The notes beneath the pieces were generated by a model. The model was given only the letters and a program-made list of their open reading frames with translations. It did no database searches and was not told the DNA's origin. Position numbers and translations under genes: made by a program. Source: Bacillota bacterium (GTDB lineage: Bacteria; Bacillota; Sulfobacillia; RBS10-35; JAJYVN01). Taken from it: DNA of 64,000 bases. Of the stretch, positions 20,299 to 32,182 are shown one piece after another; the first letter of the stretch is position 1, and every line of letters starts with the position of its first letter. The stretch spans positions 1-64,000 of the forward strand of contig JAJZZC010000003.1 in the NCBI GenBank assembly GCA_021797775.1, in the 5' to 3' direction.

Positions 20299-21733
20299 CG
20301 GGGTCCCCCTGCCGGGCGCGGAAGCTACGCGCTGGGACCACGAGGTAAAAGGCGGCCATGGCGAACAGCACCAGGGCCGTGGCCTCGAATGGCACACGGA
20401 AGCCCATGTGCGTGTATAACCACCCACCAACGACGGGGCCGGTCGTCTCCCCGATGCCCTCGATGGCCATGAACACTCCCAGGAGCAGGCCACGGCGGTC
20501 CTCGGCGATCTGCCCGACCGTCAGACCGTTCCACGCCGGTAGGATGAGGGCGTAAGAGAGGCCTAGCAGTCCGACCCGCCAGAGCAGGTCGGGAACGGCG
20601 TTGCCACGGGCGACCAGGAGGACGGCGGCCCCGGCGAGCAGGAACCCAGCTACCAGCGGGGCCTTGCTCCCAAAGCGGTCGACGACCCGACCCATGGGGA
20701 CCAGACACAGGACCGTAACCGCACCGCCGCCGAGCAGGATGAGCCCGTATTGAGGCTGGCTCAGGTGCAGCACCTGGCGGGCGAACGGCACGAGCACAGG
20801 CATGAGCATGCCCAGGGCCAGCATCTGCACGTACATCCCGGGGATCAACCACGCCGCACGGCCCAGGTTTTCCCGCAACGCGGCCGCCGCATCCCGTGTC
20901 TCCGCCCTGCCCCGCGGGCGGGGGGACCAATCGGGATCGAGCGGACTGCGCAGGAGGCCGCTCGATCCCAGCAGGGCCGCCGCGGGGCCAGCGGTGACGA
21001 CCACCGCCAGCAGGAGGAGCGGTAGCGCGTAACCCCTGCCCATGAGAAAGCTGATCAGCACGGGGCCGATGCCCCCTGCGGCCAGCCAGGCCAGGAACGT
21101 GATGCTGGTCGCGCTGGCGCGAGAGGCCAAACCGGAGATGTGCACGCTGCCGGCCAGCACGGCTGGCCAGTTGGCCGAGGTGCCCAGGCCGAACAGCAGC
21201 GCCAGGAGGACGAGGGGAAGCAGCGTGTGGGCGCGCGGTAGGAGGTAGACGGCCAAGGCCGCCAGGGTGAGAAAGGGCAGCAGGGTCCGCCAAGGCCCCA
21301 GCCGATCCACCAGCCAGCCCGTGGGGATCTTGAACAGCGTGTCGGCCAGGTACTGGGCCGCGATGACCAGGCCCACCCCGGCCACGCTGACGCCCATCCG
21401 CTGGGGGAGATAGGCCGGAAGCAGGGCGATGAACAGTGCGCCACGACAGAACTCCACGCTGGCCGTGGTCACGACGAAGCCCCAGATCTGCGGACGGCGC
21501 AACAGCTCGCCCACCGTCAGCCCGGGTTCGCCCGCGCCGCTGTTCCGCCGCGGCAAGCCGCTCACACCCCCCGCCGGGGGGTGTGAGCGGGTGTCTCCGT
21601 GCGCCCCGCCGGCCGCGCCTGAGGACGCCTCGGCTGGTACCGGGGGCCGGTGTCGTGTGGGCGGAGCCAGTGTGTCGCTAAGCGGCGCCGCGGGAGCCCG
21701 GCGGTTGGTGACGCCGGAGGCCTGCCGTGTCAT
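20288..21733 (-). CDS. MFS transporter
   Basis: 12-TM type hydrophobic protein, DRLGPWRTLL and MGRVVDRFGSKAP loop motifs; N-terminus uncertain. Confidence 0.85.
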   Translation of the reverse strand: MTRQASGVTNRRAPAAPLSDTLAPPTRHRPPVPAEASSGAAGGAHGDTRSHPPAGGVSGLPRRNSGAGEPGLTVGELLRRPQIWGFVVTTASVEFCRGALFIALLPAYLPQRMGVSVAGVGLVIAAQYLADTLFKIPTGWLVDRLGPWRTLLPFLTLAALAVYLLPRAHTLLPLVLLALLFGLGTSANWPAVLAGSVHISGLASRASATSITFLAWLAAGGIGPVLISFLMGRGYALPLLLLAVVVTAGPAAALLGSSGLLRSPLDPDWSPRPRGRAETRDAAAALRENLGRAAWLIPGMYVQMLALGMLMPVLVPFARQVLHLSQPQYGLILLGGGAVTVLCLVPMGRVVDRFGSKAPLVAGFLLAGAAVLLVARGNAVPDLLWRVGLLGLSYALILPAWNGLTVGQIAEDRRGLLLGVFMAIEGIGETTGPVVGGWLYTHMGFRVPFEATALVLFAMAAFYLVVPARSFRARQGDPVAR

Positions 21734-22953
21734 GCCCTCGCCCCCGCGGGCCCGGCGCGAGGCCCGTGGCTTCCCGGGCCTTCGGGTTCGCCCGCCATGC
21801 GCAGCACCATCGCCGCCACGTCGCGCGAGGCGTGCGGGCGACCGAGGCGCGCCGCGGCCAGCCGCATGGCGTCCAGGCGCGCCGGCGTGGCGAGCAGGCC
21901 CCGGCAGACCTCGCCCAGTTCGCCGTGGTGGCGCGCGCTGATGGCGGCGCCGTGACGGCAGAGGTATGCGGCATTGGCCTCCTCCTGTCCGGGGATCGCC
22001 CGGTAAATGACCATGGGCAGACCCAGAGCCAGGGCCTCGGCGGTCGTGACACCTCCCGCCTTGGTCACCAACAGGGAGGCGGCGCTCATAAAGTCGGCGA
22101 TCTGCTCCACGTAGCCGAAGGTGTGGACCGGAAAGGGCAGGTGGCCACCCACCCGCTGCAGGCGGGCCAGCAACTGCTTGTCCTTGCCAGCGACGACCAC
22201 GAGTTGCAGGGGAGTCCCGAGGTGGGTCAGGGTGCGGCAGGCCTCCAGCACACCGCCCAACGCGCCAAAGGCCCCGCTCATCACCAGCGCGATGGGCAAC
22301 GAGGGATCGAAGCGGTAGCGGCGGCGGATCTCCGCACCGTCCCCCCGCCGGGCGAAGGCCCCCCGCAGCGGGATTCCGGTGACCGCCACCCGGCTCGGCG
22401 GCACCCCCCGTCGCAGGAGCAGGTCCGCAACCTCCTCGCTGGAGACGCAGTACAGATCCGTATACGGATGGACCCACTGGCTGTGCACCGTGTTATCGGT
22501 GATCACTGTCACGGCCGGTACCCGTGCGCGCCCGGCCCGGCGCAGTTCGGACAGCACGCCGGCCTGCACGGGGAAGGTCGACACGACCACTGCCGGTTGG
22601 ACGTCCGCGATCAGGTCGGCCAGCCGCTCGCGTCCGAGACCGTTGACCAGGTTGTTGAAGCGCGAGTACGGGGGGAGGGCGCTGGTCTTCCGGTAGAACC
22701 ACCCGTAGCCGCGCGGGAAGTGCTTGATCGAAGCGATGTACACACGGCGCGCCGTGCGGTTGAGCGCCGGGTTGGCCATCTCGATGTAGTCGAGCATCAA
22801 GGGGTTCCCTGCGCCGCCCAGGGCCTCGCGCACGGCCGCCGCGGCCTGCCAGTGGCCCTCGCCGTAGCGGGCAGACAGGATCAGGATGTCGTGCCGCTGG
22901 CGCGGGGGCCGCACGGCCGCCAGAGAGCCACGCCCCGCCGGGAAGGTGGACAT
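21730..22953 (-). CDS. MGDG synthase/UgtP-type diacylglycerol glycosyltransferase
   Basis: ILSARYGEGHWQAA, TVITDNTVHSQWVHPYTDLYCVSS, TKAGGVTTAEALALGLPMVIY. Confidence 0.88.
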   Translation of the reverse strand: MSTFPAGRGSLAAVRPPRQRHDILILSARYGEGHWQAAAAVREALGGAGNPLMLDYIEMANPALNRTARRVYIASIKHFPRGYGWFYRKTSALPPYSRFNNLVNGLGRERLADLIADVQPAVVVSTFPVQAGVLSELRRAGRARVPAVTVITDNTVHSQWVHPYTDLYCVSSEEVADLLLRRGVPPSRVAVTGIPLRGAFARRGDGAEIRRRYRFDPSLPIALVMSGAFGALGGVLEACRTLTHLGTPLQLVVVAGKDKQLLARLQRVGGHLPFPVHTFGYVEQIADFMSAASLLVTKAGGVTTAEALALGLPMVIYRAIPGQEEANAAYLCRHGAAISARHHGELGEVCRGLLATPARLDAMRLAAARLGRPHASRDVAAMVLRMAGEPEGPGSHGPRAGPAGARA

Positions 22954-23885
22954 CGCCTGCCACCCTTCGCCACAAGATCGGCGCTCGGCCGCCCCGGTCC
23001 GCCAGAGACCAGACCGGGCTGCGGCCGAGAAGGCCGGACGACTTCCGCCAGGTGGCGTGCGTGGGCGTGCCGCCCTCACCGGCGGAAGACTGTCCCGGAA
23101 GGTTGCCCGCCATCCACCCCGGGGCCCGCTCCGTGAGCGACGCGACGGGGGGACCGTACCGGACCGCCAGGGCCGGTGAAAGCGACCACCCTGGTGAAGC
23201 GACGGCCGGCGGCTCCGACCCGCCGGCCCGGCCATCCCGACCGAGTCCGCCCCACCCGGCCGGCTGCTCGCGGTGGCCAGGTCATCCTGGGCCGCAACGC
23301 CGCACGCCCAACCGCCGCGCAGAGCGGGCCAGTCCGGCGGAGGAACGGCATACGGCGCCGCAGCGGCCGCGTCCTCCCGCCCCCCCGCGCGGCCGTCGGA
23401 CCCGTTTACGCCGTCTCCCCCTATGCGCCGCGCGGCGGGTTTACGCGCTTGGGCGCCTGCCCGCATCGCGCATGCGAGCCGCGGCGCAGCCGCCCGCACC
23501 GTCCTTCACCGCGCCGGCAATCCATTCCTGCGCTGGGGCGCGCAGGGCCAGGGTGGCGTCACCCCGCTAAGGGCGTGGGATCTGCACAGTGACGCGCCAG
23601 GCGGCGCCCGTCCTTTGCGCCCCGCACCCCACCCCGGGGCGCCCGTTCCCCTCCCGATCTGCCGGTTACCATGCGAACCTCCTCGCTGAGGAGGCATGCC
23701 GAGAAAGACGCGGCCCCTGGGGCACCACCTCTTTCCACCGCATCGGATGTTGGCGGGGCGCTGCCTCGACCGCGGGGGTCCCGGCGCTGTTCGGTGCGGT
23801 GGGTACCCATCGCGATCCGTGCGGGGTGCCCCAGACGTTGGCGTACCACCGCACACGCAAGGCCCTGCCCCCGACCGCTCCGCGC

Positions 23886-23914
23886 TTGACTTTCCCCGCA
23901 CCGCTCTCTATGCT
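23886..23914 (+). promoter_or_regulatory. sigma-A-type promoter upstream of rpmG-tRNA-Trp-secE-nusG
   Basis: TTGACT-17 nt-TATGCT. Confidence 0.65.
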
Positions 23915-23955
23915 GAGAAGCCGACGCTGGTCGCGCGTGGAAAGGGGCTGCGCTC

Positions 23956-24120
23956 GTGGCCGCTTCGACCAACCGGGTGTTAGTGACGCTCGCCTGCAAC
24001 GACTGCAAGCGGCGCAACTACCACACTTCGAAGAACAAGAAGAACACCTCCGGCCGCCTCGAGCTCAAGAAGTACTGCCGGTGGTGCCGCAGCCACACCG
24101 TCCACCGCGAGACCCGCTGA
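23956..24120 (+). CDS. rpmG: 50S ribosomal protein L33 (GTG start)
   Basis: Translation [54 protein letters not shown]; zinc CxxC pairs. Confidence 0.95.
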   Translation: MAASTNRVLVTLACNDCKRRNYHTSKNKKNTSGRLELKKYCRWCRSHTVHRETR

Positions 24121-24139
24121 CCATTTCGTTCGGGCAAGC

Positions 24140-24216
24140 AGGCCCGTAGCTCCAACTGGTAGAGCGGCGGACTCCAAATCCGTTGGTTGGGGGTTCGAAT
24201 CCCTCCGGGCCTGCCA
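24140..24216 (+). tRNA. tRNA-Trp (CCA)
   Basis: Cloverleaf AGGCCCG/CGGGCCT acceptor, anticodon loop CTCCAAA, GGTTCGAATCC T-loop, encoded CCA. Confidence 0.97.
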
Positions 24217-24244
24217 GATTCTCTGTCCGCTCCAATTCGCGTCT

Positions 24245-24466
24245 GTGCCGGCTGGCGTCGGCGGGGTGAATCCGTTGTTCGAGCGCATCAGCCGGTACGT
24301 GCGCGAGGTTCGCAACGAGGCGAAGAAGGTTACATGGCCGTCCTCCCGCCAGACGCTGGCGTTCACCGGAGTCGTCATCCTCATGGTGGCCGTGCTCGCC
24401 GGCTTCATGGCGGGATTCAACGCCCTGCTCAACTGGGCACTCACGGCGATCCTCGGCACTGCCTAG
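24245..24466 (+). CDS. secE: preprotein translocase subunit SecE
   Basis: YVREVRNEAKKVTWPSSRQT; upstream of nusG. Confidence 0.95.
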   Translation: MPAGVGGVNPLFERISRYVREVRNEAKKVTWPSSRQTLAFTGVVILMVAVLAGFMAGFNALLNWALTAILGTA

Positions 24467-24583
24467 CGCCCCCTGTCGCCTGATGCGCCCGTCGGGGCGT
24501 GGTTCCATTCGCCGGGTGTCGGCGGGGGGTGCGCTCCGAGCGGCCGGCCCGGCGGGCCGTCCAGCTGGGCCTGTCCAAGGGGG

Positions 24584-25261
24584 TTGATGGCGACGGAATC
24601 CGTGGACCTGTCCCCGGTGCCGGATGCGGAAGAGGTGGATGTCGACGCCGAAGACGCCGGGTCCGCCGATTCCGCGCATGGGACGGACGCCCCCCCGCCG
24701 GCCAAGGCCCCGGCCGAGCCCGCGGACCCCAACCGCAAGTGGTACGTCATCCACACCTACTCCGGGTATGAGAACAAGGTGAAGACCAACCTGGAGAAGC
24801 GGCTCAGGTCCATGGCGATGGAAGACCGCGTCTTTGAGATCCTCGTTCCGGAGGAAGAGCAGATCGAGCTCACCAAGGAAGGCAAGCGCAAGACGGTCAA
24901 GCGCAAGATCTTCCCTGGCTACGTGCTCGTGGAGATGCGGCTGGACGATGACTCCTGGTACGTGGTGCGCAACACCCCGGGCGTGACGGGCTTCGTGTCC
25001 TCAGGCAACCGCCCGACCCCCCTGGGCCAGGAGGAGGTCGACGCCATCCTCGAGCAGATGGGGTTGGGCGAGGAGAAGCCCATCCCCCGTCTGGACGTCG
25101 AGGTCGGGCAGAACATCCGCGTGCGCAGCGGACCGTTCGACGGGTTCATCGGCGTAATCGACGAGATCGATCATGCCCGCGGTAAGCTGCGTGTGCTCGT
25201 GTCGATGTTCGGGCGGGAGACGCCGCTGGAACTGGACTTCAACCAGGTGGAGAAGATCTGA
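24584..25261 (+). CDS. nusG: transcription termination/antitermination protein NusG
   Basis: [31 protein letters not shown] domain. Confidence 0.97.
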   Translation: MMATESVDLSPVPDAEEVDVDAEDAGSADSAHGTDAPPPAKAPAEPADPNRKWYVIHTYSGYENKVKTNLEKRLRSMAMEDRVFEILVPEEEQIELTKEGKRKTVKRKIFPGYVLVEMRLDDDSWYVVRNTPGVTGFVSSGNRPTPLGQEEVDAILEQMGLGEEKPIPRLDVEVGQNIRVRSGPFDGFIGVIDEIDHARGKLRVLVSMFGRETPLELDFNQVEKI

Positions 25262-25296
25262 GCCGGGCGCTCGGGAGCGCGGCGGAGGGGCGGAAG

Positions 25297-25725
25297 ATGG
25301 CGAAGAAGGTCCAGGCCGTGGTCAAGCTGCAGATTCCGGCGGGCAAGGCGACCCCGGCCCCGCCCGTGGGGACCGCCCTTGGTCCACAGGGCATCAACAT
25401 CATGGCGTTCGTCAAGGAGTTCAACGAGCGGACGCGCGAGCAGGCCGGGCTGATCGTGCCGGCCGTGATCACCGTGTACGCGGACCGCTCCTTTACTTTC
25501 GTGCTGAAGACGCCGCCGGCTCCCGTGCTCCTCAAGCGCGCCGCCGGGATTGAGGCCGGCAGCAGCAACCCCAACACCAAGAAGGTGGGGCGCCTGACGC
25601 GCGCACAGGTGCGCGAGATCGCACGGGAGAAGCTGCCGGACCTCAACGCGACGGATCTTGGCGCGGCCGAGCGCATGATCGAGGGGACGGCGCGCAGCAT
25701 GGGCCTGGAGGTCGTGGAGGCCTGA
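25297..25725 (+). CDS. rplK: 50S ribosomal protein L11
   Basis: [28 protein letters not shown]. Confidence 0.98.
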   Translation: MAKKVQAVVKLQIPAGKATPAPPVGTALGPQGINIMAFVKEFNERTREQAGLIVPAVITVYADRSFTFVLKTPPAPVLLKRAAGIEAGSSNPNTKKVGRLTRAQVREIAREKLPDLNATDLGAAERMIEGTARSMGLEVVEA

Positions 25726-25783
25726 AGCTCGGCGCCTCCTGGCCGGCGTCGGGCGTGGACCGGGTTACGGGGAGGGTGTCGGC

Positions 25784-26488
25784 GTGAAGAGGCACGGCAA
25801 GCGCTACCGGGACGCCGTGAAGCAGGTCGAGAAGAAGCTGTATGGGCCGGCGGACGCACTGGCGCTGGTCAAGCGCCTGGCGGGCGCGCGATTTGATGAG
25901 ACGGTCGAAGTGGCCTTCCGCTTGGGCGTCGACCCACGGCACACCGACGAGGTGGTGCGAGGCGCCGTGTCCCTGCCGCACGGCCTGGGGCGGGCTGTGC
26001 GCGTTGTGGCGTTCGCTCGGGGTGATCGCGCGCGCGAAGCGGAGCAGGCCGGCGCCGATGTCGTGGGTGCCGACGACCTGGTGGCGCGCGTCCAGGGCGG
26101 CTGGCTGGACTTCGACGTGGCCGTGGCCACCCCGGACATGATGAGCGCCGTCGGTCGCCTGGGCCGCATCCTCGGGCCTCGCGGCCTCATGCCCAACCCG
26201 CGCTCCGGCACCGTCACCCAGGAGATCGGGCGCGCCGTGGCCGAGGTCAAGGCCGGCAAGGTGGAGTATCGGACGGACCGCACGGGCGGCGTGGTCCACG
26301 CCCCCGTAGGCAAGGCGTCCTTTGAGGTCGACGCCCTGGTGGAGAACTTCGAGGCCCTGCTCGACGCCATTTACCGCAGCAAGCCGGCCGCGGCGAAGGG
26401 CGCGTACGTACGTTCCATCACCGTCACGTCGACGATGGGGCCCGGCGTGCCGGTGGACCCCACGGTGACGGTGCGGGCGGCGTCCTGA
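25784..26488 (+). CDS. rplA: 50S ribosomal protein L1
   Basis: [41 protein letters not shown]. Confidence 0.98.
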   Translation: MKRHGKRYRDAVKQVEKKLYGPADALALVKRLAGARFDETVEVAFRLGVDPRHTDEVVRGAVSLPHGLGRAVRVVAFARGDRAREAEQAGADVVGADDLVARVQGGWLDFDVAVATPDMMSAVGRLGRILGPRGLMPNPRSGTVTQEIGRAVAEVKAGKVEYRTDRTGGVVHAPVGKASFEVDALVENFEALLDAIYRSKPAAAKGAYVRSITVTSTMGPGVPVDPTVTVRAAS

Positions 26489-26712
26489 GCAGGCGCCCTC
26501 GGGCTCCGTGTGGCGGCACGGACTCGGGTGGGATCGGGGAGGGCGTCGGCGGGCCCATCTGGGTCGGCCCTGTGGCCCATGGACGTCGGCGACCGCTCTC
26601 GCGGGCGGTACCGGTAAAGCGGTCGGTGGCGGCAGCGTGGTGCACGGGGCACCACCTAAGTAAGGCCACTCGGGTCGGATGGGGCGGGAACCTGTTAGAC
26701 TCTGGGCCCCCC

Positions 26713-26741
26713 TTGACTTGCGTCTCGTGTTTGTGTACCCT
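26713..26741 (+). promoter_or_regulatory. sigma-A-type promoter of rplJ-rplL operon
   Basis: TTGACT-17 nt-TACCCT upstream of the L10 leader. Confidence 0.65.
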
Positions 26742-26751
26742 TTCCGTTTGG

Positions 26752-26900
26752 CAGTCAGCACGATCCACCCGAGACAGCAGGTGCCCCTGACGGGGGCCCA
26801 ACGGCGTCTTGACGCCGCCTGCCGAGGTGGGGCACCGGCAGCCGCGTCGTCGGCTAGTCCGTCTGACCCTCCACGCTCGGGTGGAGGGCTTTTTGTGTTG
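26752..26900 (+). ncRNA. ribosomal protein L10 leader
   Basis: Position between rplA and rplJ; cgagacagcaggtgcccc start followed by nested stems and an intrinsic terminator. Confidence 0.75.
26868..26897 (+). terminator. intrinsic terminator of the L10 leader
   Basis: ccctccacgctcgggtggaggg followed by cttttt. Confidence 0.85.
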
Positions 26901-26974
26901 CGCGACGGTGTTCCTGGCAGCGCGGAGCGTCCTGCTCCCTGTGCCGGGGAGGCCGGGACGAAGGAGGAGATCGC

Positions 26975-27544
26975 GTGGCCAGCGCGGGCAGCATGCTCAC
27001 GCCCCAGCGCCGCGAGAAGGAGGAGACGGTCGCCGAGCTGGCGCGGCTGCTGCGCGAGGCGCCAGCCTGCGTCGTCGTGGACTATAGGGGGCTACGCGTC
27101 GGCGAGGAGGGTGAGCTCAGGCGCCAGTTGCGCGAAGCGCACGTCACCTACCGCGTCGTGAAGAACACGCTGGTCGAACTGGCGGCCCGCCAGGCCGGCG
27201 TCGATGGGCTGGACGGGTACCTGCGCGGGCCCACCGCCGTCGCCTTCAGCTTGGAGGAACCGACGGACGCCTCCCGCGTCCTTGCCCGATTCGCCCGTGA
27301 CCACCAGGCGTTGCGCTTCAAAGGCGGCGTGCTCGACGGTCGCGTGGTGGGCGAGCAGGCGGTGCGCGCCCTTGCCGATTTGCCCCCACGCGAGGTGCTC
27401 CTGGCACAGGTCGCGGGTGCCTTCGCCGCACCGCTCGCCCTGGTCGGCGCGATGCTGTCTGCGCCGATCCGCGGCCTCGTCACCGTGGCGGAGCAGTTGG
27501 CCAAGGCCCGAGCCGAGGCGGCACCCGTGGCCGGCGAGGCCTAG
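26975..27544 (+). CDS. rplJ: 50S ribosomal protein L10
   Basis: KEETVAELARLLREAPACVVVDYRGL, RVVKNTLVELA. Confidence 0.96.
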   Translation: MASAGSMLTPQRREKEETVAELARLLREAPACVVVDYRGLRVGEEGELRRQLREAHVTYRVVKNTLVELAARQAGVDGLDGYLRGPTAVAFSLEEPTDASRVLARFARDHQALRFKGGVLDGRVVGEQAVRALADLPPREVLLAQVAGAFAAPLALVGAMLSAPIRGLVTVAEQLAKARAEAAPVAGEA

Positions 27545-27752
27545 CGCCAGGACGGTCGCCGGGACGCGCCCCGGCCCGGGCGGGGCAACTCCGGTGCCTC
27601 AGGGCCCGAGCGCCACTTGGTCGCAGCGCAGGGTTGTTTGACCCGTCACCCCGTGATGTTCGCCACGCGGGCCTTGCCGTCGGCCCCACAGCGTGACGTG
27701 GCCATGGGTAGTGGAGCGAACAGTGACCAACGGTTTGAGGAGGTGTCCCGCG

Positions 27753-28133
27753 TTGTCGAAGGTGGAGCAAGTTCTGGACGTAGTGTCCGGCATGACGGTT
27801 CTGGAGTTGGCCGATCTTGTCAAGGCCTTCGAGGAGAAGTTTGGCGTATCCGCTGCCGTGGCGGCGCCCGCGCCCGCGGCGGCTGCCGCCGGGCCTGCGG
27901 CGGCGGTGGTCGAGGAGCAGACCGAGTTCGACGTGATCCTCGAGGCGGCGCCCGCCGATAAGAAGATCCAGGTCATCAAGGTGGTCCGGCAGGTGACGCA
28001 ACTCGGTCTCAAGGAGGCCAAGGACCTGGTGGACGGCGCGCCCAAGCCGGTGAAGGAGAAGGTCAGCAAGGACGAGGCCGCCAACGTCAAGAAGCAGTTG
28101 GAAGAGGTCGGCGCCACGGTGACCGTCAAGTAG
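27753..28133 (+). CDS. rplL: 50S ribosomal protein L7/L12
   Basis: [24 protein letters not shown]-like region, [19 protein letters not shown] start with GAGGAGG. Confidence 0.97.
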   Translation: MSKVEQVLDVVSGMTVLELADLVKAFEEKFGVSAAVAAPAPAAAAAGPAAAVVEEQTEFDVILEAAPADKKIQVIKVVRQVTQLGLKEAKDLVDGAPKPVKEKVSKDEAANVKKQLEEVGATVTVK

Positions 28134-28142
28134 GCTCTGCGG

Positions 28143-28172
28143 TTGACAGGCCGCCTCCCTGCTGGATAGGAT
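28143..28172 (+). promoter_or_regulatory. sigma-A-type promoter of rplU-prp-rpmA
   Basis: TTGACA-18 nt-TAGGAT. Confidence 0.55.
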
Positions 28173-28247
28173 GCGGGGCGTCCGTCCGTTCAGCGAGGGT
28201 GGCGAGCAGACCGGCGGGGCGGGGCGGCGCCGGGGGGGAGATCTCTG

Positions 28248-28691
28248 TTGTACGCCGTCGTGGAAACGGGCGGCAAGCAGTTGCGTGTACGCGAGGGCGA
28301 CGTCGTCCGTCTGGAGTTGCTGGACGTCGCGCCCGGCGACGAGGTGGTCTTGGACCGGGTGCTGTGTCTGGCTGGCGACGGCATACTGATACCCGGTCAC
28401 CCCACGGTGCCAGGTGCTGCCGTGGTCGGCAAGGTGCTGGCCCAGGCGCGTGGCCGGAAGATCGTGGTGTTCAAGTACAAGGCCAAAGTGAATTACCGGC
28501 GCAAGACGGGGCACCGCCAATCGTTGACGGTGGTGCAGGTCACCGGGATCCGCACCCCAGGCGGGTCGGCGCCGGACGGCGACGTGGCTGGGGACGGGAA
28601 CGCGGTCGTGGAGTCGGTCGGAGGGGGCGTTGCTCCAGAGCCGGCCGATGGCACCTCCGTCGCCGGGGACCTGCCTACGGCTTCGGCCTGA
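28248..28691 (+). CDS. rplU: 50S ribosomal protein L21 with C-terminal extension
   Basis: MYAVVETGGKQLRVREGD, KYKAKVNYRRKTGHRQ; about 45 extra C-terminal residues. Confidence 0.95.
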   Translation: MYAVVETGGKQLRVREGDVVRLELLDVAPGDEVVLDRVLCLAGDGILIPGHPTVPGAAVVGKVLAQARGRKIVVFKYKAKVNYRRKTGHRQSLTVVQVTGIRTPGGSAPDGDVAGDGNAVVESVGGGVAPEPADGTSVAGDLPTASA

Positions 28692-28784
28692 ACCCCGTCG
28701 CGCGGATGCCCGCGTCGCCACGGCGGCCGGGCGTCCGCGCACGTGCTCGGGGTTGCGTTGGGCTTGTGCCGGACGGGCGAGGCG

Positions 28785-29165
28785 ATGCGTGTGCTGCGCG
28801 TGCGTATTGACCGCTCTCCAGAGGGCGCCATCGATGCCTTTTCGGTCGATGGCCACGCTGGCGCCGGACCCTACGGCACAGACATCGTGTGCGCCGGGGT
28901 GTCCGCGCTGGCGCAGGCCGCTGTGCTGGGGTTGGAGCGGCAGCTCGGGCTGGACGTGCACGTGACGACTGCGGGTGGGCACCTGGCGTGTCGGCTTCCC
29001 GCGGGCATCGACGCAGGGGCCATGGGGCGGGCGCAGGATGTCCTGGAGACCATGCGGCTCGGCCTCTGTGCGATCGCGGCCGCCTACCCCGGCCGCATCC
29101 GCGTTGCCGATGCCCCTGGGGGCCCGGTGGGCGTCCCGCGCGGCAAGGCGGGCACCGGAGGGTAG
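28785..29165 (+). CDS. prp: ribosomal-processing cysteine protease Prp
   Basis: [20 protein letters not shown]; between L21 and L27 genes. Confidence 0.92.
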   Translation: MRVLRVRIDRSPEGAIDAFSVDGHAGAGPYGTDIVCAGVSALAQAAVLGLERQLGLDVHVTTAGGHLACRLPAGIDAGAMGRAQDVLETMRLGLCAIAAAYPGRIRVADAPGGPVGVPRGKAGTGG

Positions 29166-29308
29166 GGAGCGAGCCGCTGGGGCCGCGGGCTAGGCCCTGC
29201 GGGGGGAGTTCCCGCGCGAGCCAGGCGGCATCTGCTGGTCGGGGGCGACGGCGACCATGTGGGGGATGGGGCGGCCTCCCCGATCCCTGGAAGAAAGGGT
29301 GGGGGCGC

Positions 29309-29650
29309 ATGAACCGCGCGCCGTGGGTGTTCGACCTGCAGCGTTTCGCGCACAAGAAGGGTGGCGGCAGTTCCCGCAACGGCCGGGACAGCCGCAGCAA
29401 GCGCCTGGGCGTCAAGCGCTTCGATGGCGAGGTGGTCACGACCGGCACGGTGCTGGTGCGGCAGCGGGGCACACGCGTACAACCCGGCCGGGGCGTGGGC
29501 CGCGGTAGCGATGACACGCTCTTCGCCATGACGGACGGCGTAGTGCGGTTTGCGACCTCGGCGGGGCGCAAGCGGGTCCACGTGCTGGCCGCGACCGCCC
29601 TGGCGGCGGCGGCGCCCGAGGCCGCGGCCAGTGCCGGAGCGGGGGGCTAG
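29309..29650 (+). CDS. rpmA: 50S ribosomal protein L27 with cleavable-type N-terminal extension
   Basis: [38 protein letters not shown]. Confidence 0.96.
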   Translation: MNRAPWVFDLQRFAHKKGGGSSRNGRDSRSKRLGVKRFDGEVVTTGTVLVRQRGTRVQPGRGVGRGSDDTLFAMTDGVVRFATSAGRKRVHVLAATALAAAAPEAAASAGAGG

Positions 29651-29855
29651 CGGCGCAGTTCTCGCGTTTGGCTCGGGGCGCTGATCCCCGACATAGGCTC
29701 CGGCGCACTGGGCGTTTCCGAGACGCGATGTGCTTGCAGCCCTCGTAAACGGGCCTCAGCGCGCCACGGCGGTCCCTTTGGCGGGGTGTCCCCTCAGCGG
29801 GGCGGGCTCAGGCCCTCGATGGCCGCCGAGGTGGACGCCCTGGAGCGACCGTCGG

Positions 29856-31506
<1,651 letters not shown>

Positions 31507-31550
31507 GGCCGGCCGCGACGAGGTCGCGGCCACGCGGGGGTGCGTCCGGC

Positions 31551-32150
31551 GTGCGCGTCGGCGTCTTCGGCGGCACTTTCGATCCCATCCATACCGGCCA
31601 CCTCGCGGCTGCGGAGGAGGCACGCCTCGCTGGGGGCCTGGACCGCGTGCTCTTCGTCCCCGCCGCGCGCCCGCCCCACAAGCCGGGCATGGTGTCCGCG
31701 CCGGCCTGGGCCAGGTTGGAGATGGTTCGGCTGGCGGTGGCCGGCAACCCCGGCTTTCACGTAAGCGCCATGGAGTTGGAGCGCGAGGGGCCATCCTACA
31801 CGGTGGACACGCTGCGCGCCCTGCGCGGCGAGCGCCCGGGGGACGAATTGTTCTACCTGCTCGGCGCGGACAGCCTCCCGGAAATCGGGAGCTGGCGCGA
31901 ACCGGAGGTGCTATGCGAGCTGGTGACCTTCATTGTCATGTCGCGCCCTGGCTGGCCGCGCGTGGCCCTGGAGGACTGGCTCGGGCGACAGCCTCCGGGC
32001 TTGCGCCCCCGGACGGTTCTGGTGGAGACGCGCGGGATGGACATCTCCTCGCGTGACCTGCGCCGCCGCCTGCAGGCGGGTCAGCCCGGCCGCTACCTGT
32101 TGCCCGATGCGGTCCGGGCGTTTATCCACGCCGAGGGGCTCTACCACTGA
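31551..32150 (+). CDS. nadD: nicotinate-nucleotide adenylyltransferase
   Basis: VGVFGGTFDPIHTGHL, DISSRDLRRRL. Confidence 0.95.
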   Translation: MRVGVFGGTFDPIHTGHLAAAEEARLAGGLDRVLFVPAARPPHKPGMVSAPAWARLEMVRLAVAGNPGFHVSAMELEREGPSYTVDTLRALRGERPGDELFYLLGADSLPEIGSWREPEVLCELVTFIVMSRPGWPRVALEDWLGRQPPGLRPRTVLVETRGMDISSRDLRRRLQAGQPGRYLLPDAVRAFIHAEGLYH

Positions 32151-32182
32151 ACGAGGGGTGCGGGCATAGCGAGGGGAGCGGG

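Noticed and set aside
23549-23600. Possible fourth MITE copy (cagggtggcgtca at 23549)
   Set aside because: Only 13 bp match one terminus; no opposite end or 10-bp target duplication found about 240 bp away.
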